A DNA stretch of 64,000 nt from Marinobacterium litorale DSM 23545 (GCF_000428985.1 NZ_AUAZ01000004.1:157157-221156); one strand, 5' to 3'; numbered from the stretch's first letter, positions 43,929 through 53,427 are shown. A program made the numbers and translations. The notes: generated by a model from the letters alone, not told the origin.

Positions 43929-44261
43929 ATGTCTATTTACTGTCCTGTCTGTGAGTCCCATCAGGTGATTACCCGTAACGTCGGACGCAAGGTCGGCGGT
44001 ACAGCCGGAGCTATAGCCGGTACGGCAACCGGAGCGGCCGGTGCCTTAAGCGGCGCCCAGGCCGGTGCCGCTGTTGGATCGGTAGCGGGTCCAGTGGGCG
44101 TTGCCATCGGCACACTGGCCGGTGCCCTCTTCGGTGGGCTGGTTGGCGGTACGGCCGGTGGCGTTGCCGGGGCCAAGCTCGGTGAAGAGTTTGATAACGA
44201 GGTGCTCGATAACTACGAGTGCACCGACTGTGGCCACTGCTTTCATGCTAGCGCCGACTGA
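43929..44261 (+). CDS. Zinc-ribbon protein with central glycine-zipper segment
   Basis: A 110-residue protein. CPVC at the N-terminus and CTDCGHCF at the C-terminus could form one split zinc ribbon. Between them lies about 65 residues rich in Gly/Ala repeats (GGTAGAIAGTATGAAGALSG and similar), a glycine-zipper pattern able to pack in a membrane. AGGAG lies 7 bases before the ATG at 43929. Similar proteins are short and uncharacterised. It opens the rightward module. Confidence 0.65.
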   Translation: MSIYCPVCESHQVITRNVGRKVGGTAGAIAGTATGAAGALSGAQAGAAVGSVAGPVGVAIGTLAGALFGGLVGGTAGGVAGAKLGEEFDNEVLDNYECTDCGHCFHASAD

Positions 44262-44425
44262 TACCAACTCGCTCTAGCTCAACAACATCGCCGACCACAG
44301 TGTCAGCGCACTTCTTTCTTTCAATTTCTTTTTCACTCTGACGACAGCAACCCGGATCTGGGATCACTGCGTGGGCCGCCGTTCGGCCTGCGTTGTATAC
44401 AGCTGTCTGTCATCGGGAGGTTTAT

Positions 44426-45505
44426 ATGTCTCAGTCTCTATCCAAAACCCCGGGCTCCCCGGTGGTGCCTCTGCATAAAAACCCAGCATTCAGCGCTTCA
44501 CAGTCGAGTGCCGGTACCCGGCGTCACGGCCAGGCGCACCGATTGATTGATACCCGTCCGCTGGACCGCTCAGAGTGGTTAAGGGTGCGCCAGTCTGGTA
44601 TCGGCGCGTCCGATGCTGCAGCTGCGGTAGGCCTCAATCCCTATCAGTCCAAGCTCGCGCTCTGGATGGATAAAACCGGGCGTGACCCTGGGGATGAGCC
44701 TGTGTTGGACGGTACGGTGGACAGCCCCGTGTATTGGGGCAATGTACTGGAACCTATCGTTGCCGAGCACTACGCCAAACGCACCGGTTTTAAAGTGCGG
44801 CGCGTCAATGCGGTCCTGCAGCATCCGGATCGTCCCTGGATGCTGGCTAACCTGGATCGACAGGTGGTGGGCTCCGATGAGGTTCAGATCCTGGAGTGTA
44901 AAACGGCGGGCCTGAACGGCGCCAAACTCTGGCGTGATGGCGTCCCCCATTACGTGCAGTTACAGGTGATGCATCAGCTGGCGGTCACCGGACAACAGGC
45001 CGCTGATGTGGCCGTGCTGATCGCTGGTCAAGAACTGCGGATCTATCGCCTGGAGCGGGATGAGGCGCTGATCAAACGACTGATCCACCTTGAGCATCAA
45101 TTCTGGGCGTTGGTGGAGTCGGATACGCCTCCGGACGCCGATGGCAGTGACTCTGCTGATCGCGCACTGCGCCAGCTCTATCCTCATGACAACCATGAGG
45201 TAGTGGACTTCACCGACGATCTACCGCTGGCTCGATCCTTTGCACAGCTGCAACAGCTGCGCACCGAACTGGAGGCCGGTCATAAAGAGGAAGCTCGGCT
45301 CAAGCAGCGACTCCAGCAAGCGATGAAGGAAGCCAGCGAAGCGCTGTTTCCTACCGGGCGGATTACCTGGAAGCGCAGTGCCGATCGCCGCAGTGTCGAT
45401 CTGGAGAGGCTCAAATCCGAGCACCCGGACTGGGTTGAACAGTACCAGCGTGTTCAACCGGGTAGTCGGCGCTTTCTGCTCCATGCTCAGTCGACGGGAT
45501 CCTGA
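44426..45505 (+). CDS. YqaJ-type (lambda-exonuclease-like) recombinase nuclease
   Basis: A 359-residue PD-(D/E)XK exonuclease. WLRVRQSGIGASDAAAAVGL is the YqaJ N-terminal signature, ANLDRQVVG carries the Asp, QILECKTAGL the ExK motif, and HYVQLQVMHQLAVTG the conserved Gln region. A coiled-coil C-terminus follows. It degrades one DNA strand for annealing-based recombination. GGGAGG precedes the ATG at 44426. First of a set with RDF-like, DUF932 and RadC genes. Confidence 0.82.
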   Translation: MSQSLSKTPGSPVVPLHKNPAFSASQSSAGTRRHGQAHRLIDTRPLDRSEWLRVRQSGIGASDAAAAVGLNPYQSKLALWMDKTGRDPGDEPVLDGTVDSPVYWGNVLEPIVAEHYAKRTGFKVRRVNAVLQHPDRPWMLANLDRQVVGSDEVQILECKTAGLNGAKLWRDGVPHYVQLQVMHQLAVTGQQAADVAVLIAGQELRIYRLERDEALIKRLIHLEHQFWALVESDTPPDADGSDSADRALRQLYPHDNHEVVDFTDDLPLARSFAQLQQLRTELEAGHKEEARLKQRLQQAMKEASEALFPTGRITWKRSADRRSVDLERLKSEHPDWVEQYQRVQPGSRRFLLHAQSTGS

Positions 45506-45545
45506 CTCCCCCCTCTCTCGTCACGTCACTTTTTAAACTCATAAC

Positions 45546-45579
45546 AGCGCTGATCCCAACAAGGGGTCGGCGCTTTTTT
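45546..45579 (+). terminator. Rho-independent terminator inside the recombination gene set
   Basis: AGCGC...GCGCT stem (45546-45550 with 45570-45574), with an inner ATCCC/GGGGT pairing, followed by six Ts (45574-45579). It lies between the YqaJ and the RDF-like genes, only 18 bp before the latter's start. It would separate the two transcripts or act as an attenuator. Confidence 0.65.
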
Positions 45580-45596
45580 ATGTCTGGAGGTTCACC

Positions 45597-46565
45597 ATGC
45601 TGAAAGGCTTTGTTATCACGCCCCCGGTGTTGGGGCGCATCTCCATCGGCAAGGTGGTCGAGCGCGATGGCAAGCGTCTGCCACAGAAGGATGATCAGTT
45701 CACGATCACCACCCAGCTCCAGTCCCGGGAGGGCTGGCTACTGCATCCACTGGATAAACAACTGCGGGAGGAGCAATCGGACAAGTTACGACGGATCCCG
45801 GTGCAGTTGCCGTTTAACGATCCGGCACTCAATCTCCGGGTGGAGTATGCGCTCTTTGATCGAGAGACAGCCCGTCCCCTTTGCGTGGGCGATGGCGAAC
45901 AGTGTCGGCGCCGTACTCAGGAGGGCATGGCCACCCTGCCCTGTCCGGGGCCCGATAGCTGCGAGTTGGCTCAGGGCGGGCACTGTAAGCCCTTTGCCCG
46001 GCTCAATGTGGTGATTGGGGAGGCCGATCCCATCGGGACCTTTATCTACCGCACCACCGGGTTCAACAGTATCCGGACCCTGGCGGCTCGCCTGGCCTAT
46101 TTGAGTGCACTATCAAACGGGCTGCTGGCCTGCCTGCCACTGGAGTTACGGTTGCGCGGCAAGTCGACGCGTCAGAGCCATGGCACACCGATCTACTTTG
46201 TGGACCTGACGCTGCGTGACGGCCTCTCGCTGGAAGAGGCCTTGAACGCAGCTCAAACCTTGGCAGAGAAACGCCAATCCGCAGGTTTCGATCAGGCCGC
46301 CCTGGATGAAGCAGCCCGAGTCGGATTCAGCCAGGGAGCTTTTGAGGAGCAGGAAGAGGATCTGCCGTCGGTGCTGGAGGAGTTTTATCCAACGGCTTCC
46401 ACGGAGGCCGAGCCGGTACCGGACTTCACCCATCCGTCCGAGGCGCAACAGCCCGACACACTATCCACTCTGCGACCGGCGAAACCGGCACAACCGATCA
46501 CGCCACGAGCCACTCGCACCACGCGATCAACCTCAGCCGCTACTCGACCCGCTTCACGCCACTGA
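45597..46565 (+). CDS. RDF-like / 'hydrolase or metal-binding' element protein
   Basis: A 322-residue protein. MLKGFVITPPVLGRISIGKV is the typical start of a family often labelled hydrolase or metal-binding, related to recombination directionality factors (PF18897). A middle segment has clustered cysteines (CVGDGEQCRR, LPCPGPDSCELAQGGHC), likely metal ligands. The C-terminus is low-complexity Thr/Arg/Pro. It probably takes part in ssDNA handling or in excision control. GGAGG precedes the ATG. Confidence 0.65.
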   Translation: MLKGFVITPPVLGRISIGKVVERDGKRLPQKDDQFTITTQLQSREGWLLHPLDKQLREEQSDKLRRIPVQLPFNDPALNLRVEYALFDRETARPLCVGDGEQCRRRTQEGMATLPCPGPDSCELAQGGHCKPFARLNVVIGEADPIGTFIYRTTGFNSIRTLAARLAYLSALSNGLLACLPLELRLRGKSTRQSHGTPIYFVDLTLRDGLSLEEALNAAQTLAEKRQSAGFDQAALDEAARVGFSQGAFEEQEEDLPSVLEEFYPTASTEAEPVPDFTHPSEAQQPDTLSTLRPAKPAQPITPRATRTTRSTSAATRPASRH

Positions 46566-46666
46566 CACCGGCGCTCACGCATTTTCTAACCCGCCCCAAT
46601 ACGCGCATCACTGTCTGAGAGAACGGACAGGGCGTTGTTGTGGGTAACATTCAGGAGTACACAACC

Positions 46667-47479
46667 ATGACGACTTATCTCAACCACGATCAACTCTTCC
46701 GTGAAGCCCCTGCTATCTTCGCCCGCACACCGGATAGCGCTGTATCCCAACGCTATGGATTTGTCCCAACGATCCAGGTCATCGATGCCCTGGAAGCGGA
46801 AGGCTGGTATCCCGTGCGGGCACAACAGACCCGGACACGCCAACCAGAGCGTCAGTCAGTCGCCCGCCACCTGATTCGTTTCCGGCAGGATCCCCAACGC
46901 CAGATACAGGTCGGTGACAGCGTCGCTGAACTGGTCCTGACCAACAGCCACGACCGCTCAGCCGCCTACCAGTTAGACCTGGGTCTTTTCCGGCTGGTCT
47001 GTAGCAACGGCATGGTCACCCCGGTGGGTGACCTGGGTGGCATCCGTGTTCGCCATGGCCGTCAGGTGGTGGACCAGATCCTGGAAGGTTCTGTGGCCTT
47101 GGTTGACCAGGCACCTCAAGTCGCGAATACCGTGGAGCGTTTTCGAGCCACCCAGCTGGAGCGAGACGAAGCCCTGCTGTTCGCTCAAGGCGCGCTCTAT
47201 CAGCGTTATGGCCAAGACTGGGAGCAACTGAGTCCCGTGTCCATCGACTCGATCCTGGCCGCGCGTCGCCCCGAAGATCAGCAACGCGATCTCTGGCACG
47301 TGTTCAACCGGATACAGGAGAACCTGCTCAAGGGCGGCATCCCTGGACGAGCCGCCAGTGGCCGTCGTGTGCGTACCCGGGCGATCCGATCCGTTCAGGA
47401 GGATGTGCGACTCAACCGAGCGCTATGGCAACTGGCTGAACAGTTCGCTACCAATCCACATTCACTCATCGCAGCCTAG
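46667..47479 (+). CDS. DUF932 protein
   Basis: A 270-residue DUF932 protein. FVPTIQVIDALEAEGWYPV, VLTNSHDRSAAYQLDLGLF and RLVCSNGMV are typical of this phage/plasmid family, sometimes called phage/plasmid-like protein TIGR03299. Its biochemical function is unknown. The ATG at 46667 has AGGAG 9 bases upstream. It sits between the RDF-like gene and radC, a common order in integrative elements. Confidence 0.8.
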   Translation: MTTYLNHDQLFREAPAIFARTPDSAVSQRYGFVPTIQVIDALEAEGWYPVRAQQTRTRQPERQSVARHLIRFRQDPQRQIQVGDSVAELVLTNSHDRSAAYQLDLGLFRLVCSNGMVTPVGDLGGIRVRHGRQVVDQILEGSVALVDQAPQVANTVERFRATQLERDEALLFAQGALYQRYGQDWEQLSPVSIDSILAARRPEDQQRDLWHVFNRIQENLLKGGIPGRAASGRRVRTRAIRSVQEDVRLNRALWQLAEQFATNPHSLIAA

Positions 47480-47490
47480 GAGGACCACCT

Positions 47491-47988
47491 ATGGCACTGG
47501 CACGTTTAATCGCCGGTGAGGAACCGGGTACCTACGTGGTACCCGATGCCGTCACTGAAGCGGAACTGCTCGACCTGGCCAAGAAGCTCGCTCGGCGCCG
47601 ACTGGCACGCGGTCGACCACTCAGTAACCCCGAGGAAGTACGCCGTGCTCTTCAAACTCTATTGCTGGATTACCAGCATGAGGTGTTCGGCCTCCTGCTG
47701 CTCGACAACCGCCACCGGATCCTGCGATTCATGGAGCTGTTCCGGGGCACCATCAACAGCGCCAGCATCTATCCACGGGAGGTGGTTAAAGAGACCCTGC
47801 TGGCCAATGCCGCCGCCGTCATTCTGGTTCACAATCACCCCTCCGGTGAGACGGAACCCAGCCAGGCGGATAAATTGATAACCCAGCGTCTCAGCCATGC
47901 GCTGAACACGGTGGAGGTGCGGGTGATCGATCACGTCGTGGTCGGCAGCGAGGGGTATACGTCCTTCGCGGAACAAGGGCTGATTTGA
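47491..47988 (+). CDS. radC: RadC-family (JAB/MPN) protein
   Basis: A 165-residue RadC-like protein with the JAMM motif HNHPSGETEPSQAD in LVHNHPSG and an upstream Glu region (ELFRGTINSASIYPREVV). It lacks the helix-hairpin-helix N-terminus of chromosomal RadC, as do most mobile-element copies. The role is unclear; RadC was once linked to repair. GGAGG precedes the ATG at 47491. Confidence 0.85.
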   Translation: MALARLIAGEEPGTYVVPDAVTEAELLDLAKKLARRRLARGRPLSNPEEVRRALQTLLLDYQHEVFGLLLLDNRHRILRFMELFRGTINSASIYPREVVKETLLANAAAVILVHNHPSGETEPSQADKLITQRLSHALNTVEVRVIDHVVVGSEGYTSFAEQGLI

Positions 47989-48029
47989 GTCAGCAACACG
48001 CGCTATCCAGATGGTTCGACGGTAAACAA

Positions 48030-48053
48030 GGCGGCTCTTCGGGGCCGCCTTTT
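48030..48053 (+). terminator. Rho-independent terminator after radC
   Basis: GGCGGC (48030-48035) pairs with GCCGCC (48044-48049), followed by TTTT. It ends the rightward recombination transcript; the next gene is convergent. Confidence 0.7.
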
Positions 48054-48084
48054 CACTCGAGCACTACCCTCTCTTTTTTTCTTG

Positions 48085-49560
48085 TCAGCTCGCGTAAGCC
48101 GCGTGCGGCGGGTTCACTAAAATGACCCGCTCCGATGCTCTGGTGATCGCTGTGTAGATCCACCGGTCGAGCTGTTCTGGCGGAAACATCTCTCCGCCCG
48201 ACAAATCGATGATCACCTGCCCCCACTCGCCACCCTGTGCTTTGTGACAGGTCATCGCGTAGCCGTATTTGACGACCAGGGCATTCAGATAAGGGTCCTC
48301 AGCCTGGGCTTCCAGATAAGCCTGACTGCCCGATGTGGCCTTGGGATGTCGCTGCATAAACAGCTGCTGCAAGGCCCACTCTTCCCGCTCACCGAGCTGA
48401 GCGGTCGGCGTATCCAACAGGTTTTCGAGGATCAGGCACTCTCGCTCATCCTGAACCCGCCCCTGGTGTATCAACCCCACGCTCGCCTGGCGAAAGCGTA
48501 GCTCTATGCTTTCCTTGCCGTAGGGGATATGAAAGACCTCCGGCTGATCACACAGATAGTGCACACTGAGCAGATCCCCATTCTGCAAGCCACTCAACCG
48601 GTTGTTGCGCATCACCAACAGCCGATCCCCGGGGTACATCGGACCGTCCCATTGCTGGTAGAGCGTGGCACGCACCGCTTCATTATATTCCTGCACCCGT
48701 CGGTTCGTCCGAGCAACCGCCACCGCAGACTGTTCCCCTACGACGCTTTGAGCAATGAGATCCACCGCCTGATGAAAACTCGCGGCCTGAATATCACGGT
48801 AGTTAACCTGCAACGGATAGACGTTGGGAACACCGTCCACTATCTGATTACGCAGGGCCGTGGCGATTTCGAGCAATGCGCTATCGCCTTTCTGGCGGAC
48901 CACCTGCGTGAGGTCGTAACACTGGACCTGTAGACCAAACACCTGATTCAGGTAGTCCGGTGCCATGGCCGGGGAGTAGGCATCACCAACCGGGGGAAGT
49001 TGGGCGGGATCACCGATGATGATCAACTTGACTGGACGCCCAGCCGGTCGGGTCGCATCCTGTTCTCGCACGTAGCGGATCAGGTCTGACAGCACCCGAC
49101 CACTCCCGAAAGCGAGCCCTTGCTGACGCATGGGTTTGTCTCCCACCATGGAGGCTTCATCAATAATCAGCAGATCCACCTCGGGATCATTTTGACGCGC
49201 CGGGAAATAACGGTCGATTAGCGGTTCGCCATCATCGACCGCGTGATCCGCACAGCGCATATTCCCGAGATAGTAGAGAAATTTGTGCAGGGTCTGGGTC
49301 GGGATCTGATAGCCGCTGGACTGACTAAAACCTGCATTAACCTTGTCCTGCATAATCCTCGACGCACGCCCTGTCGGTGAGAGCATCGTGATCGCAAATT
49401 GTTGCTGCAACGCCATCTCCAGAATGTAAGGCACTATCGTCGTTTTGCCGGTCCCGGCACCGCCGCGAAGGACGAAGGCATCACAGTACGGATCCTGCAA
49501 AAACTGCTGGATCGCGTTGAGGGCATTCTGTTGGTCAGTATTAGGGGTAAAGCGGATCAT
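48085..49560 (-). CDS. RecD-like SF1 helicase
   Basis: A 491-residue superfamily 1 helicase. Walker A is RGGAGTGKT (32-40), Walker B LLIIDEASMVGD, the C-terminal UvrD-like motif AMTCHKAQGGEWGQV, and motif VI YTAITRASERVI. It is RecD2/ViV-like but short, and may act with the YqaJ exonuclease. The ATG at 49560 has AGGAG 9 bases upstream. Convergent with the radC transcript. Confidence 0.85.
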   Translation of the reverse strand: MIRFTPNTDQQNALNAIQQFLQDPYCDAFVLRGGAGTGKTTIVPYILEMALQQQFAITMLSPTGRASRIMQDKVNAGFSQSSGYQIPTQTLHKFLYYLGNMRCADHAVDDGEPLIDRYFPARQNDPEVDLLIIDEASMVGDKPMRQQGLAFGSGRVLSDLIRYVREQDATRPAGRPVKLIIIGDPAQLPPVGDAYSPAMAPDYLNQVFGLQVQCYDLTQVVRQKGDSALLEIATALRNQIVDGVPNVYPLQVNYRDIQAASFHQAVDLIAQSVVGEQSAVAVARTNRRVQEYNEAVRATLYQQWDGPMYPGDRLLVMRNNRLSGLQNGDLLSVHYLCDQPEVFHIPYGKESIELRFRQASVGLIHQGRVQDERECLILENLLDTPTAQLGEREEWALQQLFMQRHPKATSGSQAYLEAQAEDPYLNALVVKYGYAMTCHKAQGGEWGQVIIDLSGGEMFPPEQLDRWIYTAITRASERVILVNPPHAAYAS

Positions 49561-49835
49561 TGTATTGAACTCCTGTGCACACACGGACGCACGCCAGCAC
49601 GGATAAAGGCCTGGCGCTGCAGGGTGTGCGAATGAAAGGGTGTTGTGACTCAGATGAGTCGGTTTAATGGGAAAGGCACGCTCCGCCGTAGTGACTGCAC
49701 GGGGAAGCAGAGCCCGGGTAGGGCTCTGGATTGGTCAAACACGAAGCATTGGGCTGTGCAGCGTCTAGAGGTTATGCGTGCAGCTTTCCTTCAAACGATG
49801 GGACTGCGATGTAAGGATTTACATATCGCGGGTGG

Positions 49836-50207
49836 TTAGCCGGATAAGGCGCGATCGATCATCTGGCGTAGCAGCGTGCGGGCGGCGCCACTGGGACGGC
49901 GTCGACGTTGCTCCCAATCCTGCAGGGTTCGCGGACTGATCCCCATGTGGCGGGCAAAATCGGCCTGGGTCATCTGCTGGGCACGGCGCACTTTGATGGC
50001 ATCACGCATCAGTTCATCCACGGGATCCCGGTACGGCAACTCCGTTTCCGCGCGGCCCTTTTCCCGGGAATTTGCAGGCAGTGCCGGATACTCGGTGTCA
50101 CTCTGCCTGCTGTAGGCCACCTCCATCCCTTTCCACTCCTGAAAGCTGGCAGCGGGTATATCGTTCTGTTGAGCAAACTGATCGGCGATCTCTTGTAGTA
50201 ATGGCAT
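49836..50207 (-). CDS. XRE-family HTH regulator (HigA/NadS-like)
   Basis: A 123-residue protein with a C-terminal helix-turn-helix (MTQADFARHMGISPRTLQDW) followed by EQRRRRPSGAARTLL, typical of HigA/NadS-type antitoxin regulators. The N-terminal half is unassigned. No toxin gene neighbours it, so it is more likely an element regulator. AAGGGAG precedes the ATG at 50207. The gap 49561-49835 downstream holds no supported gene. Confidence 0.75.
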   Translation of the reverse strand: MPLLQEIADQFAQQNDIPAASFQEWKGMEVAYSRQSDTEYPALPANSREKGRAETELPYRDPVDELMRDAIKVRRAQQMTQADFARHMGISPRTLQDWEQRRRRPSGAARTLLRQMIDRALSG

Positions 50208-50340
50208 GGTTTGTCTCCCTTCTTGGTCTGCACACGGCAGGGCCGCGCATACCATAGGGCTGCAATGACAGAGATGTTGTCGCTCAAGTCAGGAATCTCC
50301 CGGCCGATACACAGTCCATCGCGACCAAGGAGGGCGTTCG

Positions 50341-50583
50341 ATGACTCACACCCACGCGCAAGCTATCGCACTAAGAACCGAGGACGATCTGCAGTCAGAG
50401 CTTCACTCAGACTGTCCATTGCTGATTCGCACATTAATGGAGCAACTGAAGGTCTCCGAGCCAATCGCCCGTCGTATCGCAGAACAGGAGCGCCCGACGG
50501 AAGATACGCTCAAGCGACTACTGACGTTGTACGATGCCAGTGATACGCCTTACATACCGCCCTCGTTCGACCTCCCATTCTAA
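50341..50583 (+). CDS. Small uncharacterised protein
   Basis: An 80-residue protein from the ATG at 50341 behind a perfect AAGGAGG at 7 bases. It is helical with an acidic N-half (RTEDDLQSELHSDC) and ends YIPPSFDLPF. No domain recognised. The strong ribosome site supports it being real. Convergent with the Gp2-like gene (16-bp gap). Confidence 0.55.
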   Translation: MTHTHAQAIALRTEDDLQSELHSDCPLLIRTLMEQLKVSEPIARRIAEQERPTEDTLKRLLTLYDASDTPYIPPSFDLPF

Positions 50584-50599
50584 TCACATCGCCAAGGCT

Positions 50600-51262
50600 C
50601 TAGCGGGTCGATGCCCCGAAGCAGTGGTGTCGGTTCCCAAAGGTTTTGCTCCTGGCTTTACACAGGTAGCTGATCCGGTAAAACAGATCACATTCACCCC
50701 GGTAGTCCTCACGTGCATTCAGGCAGTATTCGGCATTCTCAGGCACATGGACCAGCCCGAGCGACTCCCCCTCCGGTAAACTTAATGCAGAGGCCCAGGC
50801 CTGACGGATCAGCGTAAGCAGGTTATCCGCCTCAGGCGCATAGCTACCCAACCTGAAATAGGCATCTCGGTTGAACAATAAAACCAGGTGATAGTGAGGG
50901 GCCTTAGAGCCGCTCTGTTCTCGAGCCCAGATCATCCGTACCCGGCAGGGATGCACCGTTTTACCCAGGCTATCGCGCCGTGCTGACCTCGCCTGTATCC
51001 GGGCATCCAGGGCTTTTTTGAAACGCTCCATCACATGGTTATCGTTTTGTCTTCCTCGCGCGCCTTCAGCTGGATAGCGCAGATCGATGCGCGCCGCAAA
51101 GATGCGTTTGTACTCCTTTTTCGTGCGTTCCAGAGTTCGGTACGCTCTGTCCAAGTATTCCTCCAGGCAGGGTTGGGAGGTATTCGCCTGTATCGGCATC
51201 CCTCGGTATTCAGGGGTGGTGTAGATCCGTAGATTGGGGTTAGCAGGTAGGCGTTGATTCAT
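50600..51262 (-). CDS. Inovirus Gp2 / YagK-YfjJ-like protein
   Basis: A 220-residue protein of the YagK/YfjJ family (PF11726). RIFAARIDLRYPAE, CRVRMIWAREQSGSKAPHYH and LVLLFNRDAYFRLG are signature segments; the HYHLVLLF histidines recall HUH replication endonucleases. Common next to AlpA in P4-like elements and presumed to help replication. The ATG at 51262 follows GGAGAG. Confidence 0.75.
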   Translation of the reverse strand: MNQRLPANPNLRIYTTPEYRGMPIQANTSQPCLEEYLDRAYRTLERTKKEYKRIFAARIDLRYPAEGARGRQNDNHVMERFKKALDARIQARSARRDSLGKTVHPCRVRMIWAREQSGSKAPHYHLVLLFNRDAYFRLGSYAPEADNLLTLIRQAWASALSLPEGESLGLVHVPENAEYCLNAREDYRGECDLFYRISYLCKARSKTFGNRHHCFGASTR

Positions 51263-51590
51263 GGGGCTCTCCATTATCAAAGCCTCAAGTGCAGTCTGTC
51301 GCCCAGGCACACAGATACGCATCCACCTTGAGTACCAGTCGCCTCGTTGAAGGCGTTGATAGTCATGGGTATGGATGAATGTCTATGGTATGAGTGGGAT
51401 AGGTAGGGTTTATCTTGTAGTGATTTAGATACTACTACTACCGAAAACCAGTGACCGGGAATCACTGCACCGGATTAATCAAAAGCCCGACGCGGGCTGC
51501 TATTTTCCGGCAGACTGTCACTCGAGGAAAGTATTACGTTGGGATAGGCATAAAACCATCCGGCGTACCGGTGGCCACGATAGGGGTAGG
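51263..51590. other. Intergenic region with a leftward terminator
   Basis: A 328-bp stretch without a supported gene. On the minus strand AGCCCG and CGGGCT (51484-51498) form a hairpin followed by TTTTGATT, a terminator for the alpA transcript. The AT-rich run at 51400-51440 (TAGTGATTTAGATACTACTACT) may hold the promoter of the Gp2-like gene. Confidence 0.5.
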
Positions 51591-51791
51591 TCAGGCGTTG
51601 CGATCCAGCGCAAGGTCTCGCTGTTCGATGCGCTCCAGAATCCATTGTTCGAGTTCATGCTCGATCCAGGCGACCGAGTTACCTCCCAGGTTGATTGGTG
51701 GGGGAAACTGATCTTCGGAGATCAGACGGTAGATGGTGGAGCGGGACAGTCCGGTCATACGTTGGACTTCTGGTCGGCGAAGCAATCTCAT
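51591..51791 (-). CDS. AlpA-family regulator
   Basis: A 66-residue AlpA: MRLLRRPEVQRMTGLSRSTI is the helix-turn-helix, and FPPPINLGGNSVAWIEHELE the conserved wing and C-part. P4-type AlpA activates the integrase or element excision. AAGGAG lies 8 bases before the ATG. It is distinct from the two AlpA/MerR copies of the left element. Confidence 0.88.
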   Translation of the reverse strand: MRLLRRPEVQRMTGLSRSTIYRLISEDQFPPPINLGGNSVAWIEHELEQWILERIEQRDLALDRNA

Positions 51792-51845
51792 GGTTCATCT
51801 CCTTAGAGCTTATTGACTCATGAGATGGAGATGAGATGTGCAAAA

Positions 51846-53279
51846 TTACGTAGCTACCACTCGATCCTCATCCTGTAAATTTTCGACCCACTCAGTTTCG
51901 AGCTCCCCCCTTAGCCCTCTAACTACTTGCAGAGTACATCCCTGACACTCAATCTTTCGCTTGCAAAGCACCCAAACTTCCCCCTGGGGCTTACGTGTTA
52001 AAGTCAAATCTGTGTAGGGCCTTATAAGTAACTGAAAATATGATAATTCACATAATTCTCCGACTTCTTGTTGGAGGGCCTGTAGCACACATATGTGCAG
52101 CCACGCCTGATTAGCAGCTTCGTACAAAATTTCTTCCCGAGCATGCCCCCTCCATCTTTCAGGGGAGCTCTCAAGACCAGGCGATTGGACCTTTTCAGTC
52201 AGGTTATCGAGAATTGAGTCGGCATGAGCAAATTTTTCGCCATTTCGCAAAAACATCAGAAATGATGCCAAAGACTTTGGCCACTCCTCACTATGCGTTG
52301 CAGCTATACCATTGAGTAGCGCTGACGCCAGAATATCCACTTGGGCCCAAAAAAACGCCCAGACGGACCGATTTCCGATACGAGACAGATATTTCCCAAA
52401 CACATTTCCTCGACGGAGATGAGTACCAAATGCGATATCGCCGAGCCGCCTAGCTGCCATCATCTGTTCTGTTCCTCCGACGCGTCGAAAATGGTCATCG
52501 TCAACAATGTGCGTCGTCCACCGTACTTTGAAAAGCTCGTACTGGACGGAGGAAAATTCCACGTGTAACAGATTGACCAGATAAATGGATGTTTGGTGCT
52601 TAATGACCGTAGCTTCATTGAACCCACGCGCCACAATTGAGATGAAGCCCAATCTTTCAAGTCGCCTCAACTGGTTCCGTACCCGAAGCTTATCCAGACC
52701 CATTAACCGCTCTATCTGAGACATCGCCAGATCCGTGATGAGACCAAATTGATCGGCGTACTCCAACAACATCGCTAGCAGCCAACGATCACGACGCCGC
52801 AACCCCGAGACACGCTTTTCCTTACCTGGGTTGGTACCCTGCGCCGGGATGAGTATCTGCCGTTGGTATTCATACAGTACTGGATTGCGCGCCGTTATCG
52901 CTTCTCGGCCCAAGAGCTCGAGCAAGCCTCCAATTTCGATTCTTCCCTGCCGCCGACCTGCCCCCTCATATTCATAAACACGTCGAATTAGCCCTGACTC
53001 TTGTAGCTGGCCTAGGGCCGAACCCACAACTTCCGATCGCGTTTCGCACAGCCGACTCAACTCCCGTACCGACCGGTAAATGGAATGCGGCGGCTTGCCA
53101 AGCCCTGGGAGAGCGAGAAACCGATAACAAAAATAGCGTTCTTCAGAGCTGAGACCCGCTAGACACGACCAGACACTATCCATGCCCGCACTGCTGCCGC
53201 AAGCGGCGCCAGCCTCGCTGAGATAGCAAAAAACATCCAATAATCGACGGGGGATTTCACTGGCTTGAGACTCGGGCAT
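51846..53279 (-). CDS. Uncharacterised protein with winged-helix segments
   Basis: A 477-residue protein. Two winged-helix-like stretches are visible: SIYRSVRELSRLCETRSEVV with LQESGLIRRVYEY (about 65-100), and LAMSQIERLMGLDKLRVRNQ with LRRLERLGFISIV (about 185-220). The C-half is helical and ends with a Cys-containing segment (CKRKIECQGC). It resembles a large transcriptional regulator. Divergent from the RHH-like gene at 53535, sharing the operator-rich gap. Confidence 0.6.
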   Translation of the reverse strand: MPESQASEIPRRLLDVFCYLSEAGAACGSSAGMDSVWSCLAGLSSEERYFCYRFLALPGLGKPPHSIYRSVRELSRLCETRSEVVGSALGQLQESGLIRRVYEYEGAGRRQGRIEIGGLLELLGREAITARNPVLYEYQRQILIPAQGTNPGKEKRVSGLRRRDRWLLAMLLEYADQFGLITDLAMSQIERLMGLDKLRVRNQLRRLERLGFISIVARGFNEATVIKHQTSIYLVNLLHVEFSSVQYELFKVRWTTHIVDDDHFRRVGGTEQMMAARRLGDIAFGTHLRRGNVFGKYLSRIGNRSVWAFFWAQVDILASALLNGIAATHSEEWPKSLASFLMFLRNGEKFAHADSILDNLTEKVQSPGLESSPERWRGHAREEILYEAANQAWLHICVLQALQQEVGELCELSYFQLLIRPYTDLTLTRKPQGEVWVLCKRKIECQGCTLQVVRGLRGELETEWVENLQDEDRVVAT

Positions 53280-53427
53280 AGATAGATCGCATCGAATTGA
53301 GAGGCGGTAAGCAGCTTCCAGGATTATGCTCAGATCTGGTTAACATTAGCACATGCCAACCGGCTAGTTCACGCCGAAAACATCGGATATCACATTATTA
53401 GATACGTACCATTTGTGAAACATTTCA

